Below the pieces are notes generated by a model. That model was not told where the DNA came from and ran no database searches. It worked only from the letters and a program-made list of their open reading frames with translations. Below are positions 6,102 to 7,806 of a stretch of DNA of 7,806 nucleotides, piece by piece. The stretch is from Alphaproteobacteria bacterium UBA3307 (GTDB taxonomy: Bacteria; Pseudomonadota; Alphaproteobacteria; RF32; CAG-239): contig DEST01000057.1 in NCBI GenBank assembly GCA_002361365.1, positions 1 through 7,806 of the forward strand, given 5' to 3'. The position numbers and the translations under genes were made by a program. Positions within the stretch are counted from its first letter, which is position 1; each line of letters begins with the position of its first letter.

Positions 6102-7806
6102 CTAAGCGGCTTTGCTTTCTTTGTGCTCTTTCTGTGTCTTTCCGTATTTTACTGCGGCTTGAGCTGCAGCCAAACGAGCTACAGGTACACGGAACGGAGA
6201 GCAGGAAACATAGTCCAAACCACATTGTTGGAAGAACTCGATGGATTTCGGATCACCACCATGTTCACCACAAACACCCAAGAGCAATTCCGGATTGGTT
6301 GCACGGCCATATTCGCAAGCACGCTTAACCAGTTTGCCCACACCTTCAACATCGATTGAAGCAAACGGATCGGCAACGTAAATACCTTTAGAACGGTAGC
6401 AATCCAAAATGGCACCGGTATCATCACGGCTCATACCCAAAGTAGTTTGCGTCAAATCGTTGGTACCGAAACCGAAGAATGCGGCAGATGCGGCAATTTC
6501 TTCAGCCATCAAAGCGGCGCGCGGCAATTCAATCATCGTACCCACTTCATACTCAATGCTCTTACCTTTTTCAGCGAAAATCTTCTGAGCTGTTGTATCA
6601 ATGATATTCTTCACAATATCCAACTCTTTCTTGGAGCCGATAAGCGGAACTTCGATTTCCGGAATAACTTTTACACCTTCATCGCGGCATTCCATAGCTG
6701 CCTCGAGAATAGCGCGGGTTTGCATTTCGCAAATTTCCGGATAGGTAACTGCCAAACGACAACCACGGTGACCAAGCATCGGGTTCATTTCGTGCAAAGA
6801 GTTAGAACGATTCTTAACTTCTGCCAAAGTCTTGCCCATTTTATCAGCCAATTCCTGCATTTCTGCATCGGTGTGCGGCAAAAATTCGTGGAGCGGCGGA
6901 TCCAGCAAACGAATAACTACCGGATAGCCGTTCATGGTACGATACAACTCTTTGAAGTCTTCTTTTTGATACGGCAACAAACGAGCCAAAGCAGCTCTGC
7001 GGCCTTCTTCATTATCAGAAAGAATCATTGTGCGCATATCGGAAATACGTTTGGCATCAAAGAACATATGTTCGGTACGAGCCAAACCGATACCTTCGGC
7101 ACCAAATTCCAAAGCCTGTTTAGCGTCAGCCGGAGTTTCGGCATTGGCGCGAACATGCATAGTGCGGATTTCATCAACCCATTTCATAAAGCGACCGAAA
7201 TTACCGGAGTTGGTATCAGCCTTAACCGTCGGAATTTTACCTTCGATAATTTGACCTTTACCGCCGTCCAAAGATACCCAATCGCCTTCTTTAATGCAAG
7301 AACCGGACTTGGTTGTCATGGTCTTAGAAGCATAATCAATGGTGATGTCGGTAGAACCGGAAACGCACGGAGTACCCATACCACGAGCCACAACGGCTGC
7401 GTGAGAAGTCATACCGCCGCGGGCAGTGATAACACCTTGAGAAGCATGCATACCGCCGATATCTTCCGGAGAAGTTTCGTTACGGATAAGGATAACTTTT
7501 TCACCCTTGGCAGCCCAAGCTTCCGCGTCTTCTGCACAGAATACGGCACGACCGACAGCGGCACCCGGAGAAGCCGGCAAACCAACTGCGATAACTTTCT
7601 TTTCAGCCTTCGGGTCCAACATCGGGTGCAAAAGCTGGTCTAACTGGTCGGCACCGACGCGCATAATAGCTTCTTCTTTGGTGATCAAACCTTCATCAAA
7701 CATTTCAACAGCCATACGAACGGCAGCAGCAGCGGTTCTCTTACCGTTGCGGCATTGCAGCATCCACAATTTGCCGTGTTCAATGGTAAATTCCATATCC
7801 TGCATA
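6102..7806 (-). CDS. ppdK: Pyruvate, phosphate dikinase, C-terminal part (5' end outside the window)
   Basis: Cytoplasmic enzyme interconverting pyruvate, ATP and phosphate with phosphoenolpyruvate, AMP and pyrophosphate. The visible 567+ residues contain the end of the nucleotide-binding domain (MQDMEFTIE...LQCRNGKRT), the swivelling phosphohistidine domain with GGMTSHAAVVARGMGTPCV (His at visible residue 135), and the complete PEP/pyruvate-binding TIM barrel: EGIGLARTEHMFF (237-249), MNPMLGHRGCRL (340-351), IELPRAAL (425-432), FGTNDLTQTTLGMSRDD (446-462) and the catalytic Cys 512 in GVCGEHGG. The His-to-Cys distance of 377 agrees with the classical clostridial enzyme (His455, Cys831), which implies that about 320 N-terminal residues lie beyond the window. 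All landmark residues are intact and the stop is TAG at 6102-6104. It is transcribed in the same direction as the prepilin unit but separated by 443 bases and two terminators, so a functional link is not implied. Confidence 0.97.
   Translation of the reverse strand, partial: MQDMEFTIEHGKLWMLQCRNGKRTAAAAVRMAVEMFDEGLITKEEAIMRVGADQLDQLLHPMLDPKAEKKVIAVGLPASPGAAVGRAVFCAEDAEAWAAKGEKVILIRNETSPEDIGGMHASQGVITARGGMTSHAAVVARGMGTPCVSGSTDITIDYASKTMTTKSGSCIKEGDWVSLDGGKGQIIEGKIPTVKADTNSGNFGRFMKWVDEIRTMHVRANAETPADAKQALEFGAEGIGLARTEHMFFDAKRISDMRTMILSDNEEGRRAALARLLPYQKEDFKELYRTMNGYPVVIRLLDPPLHEFLPHTDAEMQELADKMGKTLAEVKNRSNSLHEMNPMLGHRGCRLAVTYPEICEMQTRAILEAAMECRDEGVKVIPEIEVPLIGSKKELDIVKNIIDTTAQKIFAEKGKSIEYEVGTMIELPRAALMAEEIAASAAFFGFGTNDLTQTTLGMSRDDTGAILDCYRSKGIYVADPFASIDVEGVGKLVKRACEYGRATNPELLLGVCGEHGGDPKSIEFFQQCGLDYVSCSPFRVPVARLAAAQAAVKYGKTQKEHKESKAA

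Noticed and set aside
6447..7643. 398-codon open frame on the plus strand opposite PPDK
   Set aside because: It is antisense to a gene with all catalytic motifs intact, and its translation shows no recognisable domain; long antisense frames are a by-product of codon bias in conserved genes.

Overview
The window holds three genes, all on the minus strand and read from right to left: the C-terminal two thirds of a pyruvate, phosphate dikinase (6102 to the right edge), then a two-gene unit of secreted or pilus-associated proteins: a 412-residue cysteine-rich membrane-anchored protein (4420-5658) and a 1404-residue giant type IV prepilin-like protein (173-4387). The base composition is moderately AT-rich. 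The palindromic intergenic elements, the PPDK sequence and the pilin leader style suggest an uncultured, probably gut-associated alphaproteobacterium. That placement is an inference from general resemblance and not from a marker gene.

Region by region (plus-strand coordinates): 1-100 is a two-lobed palindromic element with a 15-bp direct duplication of its end. 121-160 is a strong bidirectional hairpin terminator behind the giant gene. 173-4387 is the giant prepilin, whose first ~205 residues look like the constant region of conjugative type IVb minor pilins (PilV/shufflon N-terminal family). This is followed by a very long, acidic, cysteine-free middle and a C-terminal part that carries the protein's only two cysteines. 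A 32-base gap with one clear ribosome binding site separates it from the upstream gene at 4420-5658. 5659-6101 is a 443-base intergenic region with a candidate promoter, two tandem 11-bp boxes, and two tandem ~117-bp repeat units, each containing one terminator-like hairpin and one perfect dyad. 6102-7806 is PPDK, cut by the window edge.

How they fit together: PPDK is housekeeping carbon metabolism and is insulated from the pilin pair by two successive terminator hairpins, so the pair is probably its own transcription unit, perhaps controlled through the 11-bp boxes. The two surface proteins are very likely co-transcribed and share two short motifs (N-[AS]-R-S-G-H and a C-terminal VFP...GT...CY). 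They could form a minor-pilin/adhesin pair, but no pilus assembly ATPase, prepilin peptidase or shufflon recombinase is in view. The most interesting object is the giant PilV-like protein and its partner; the paired repeat units come second.
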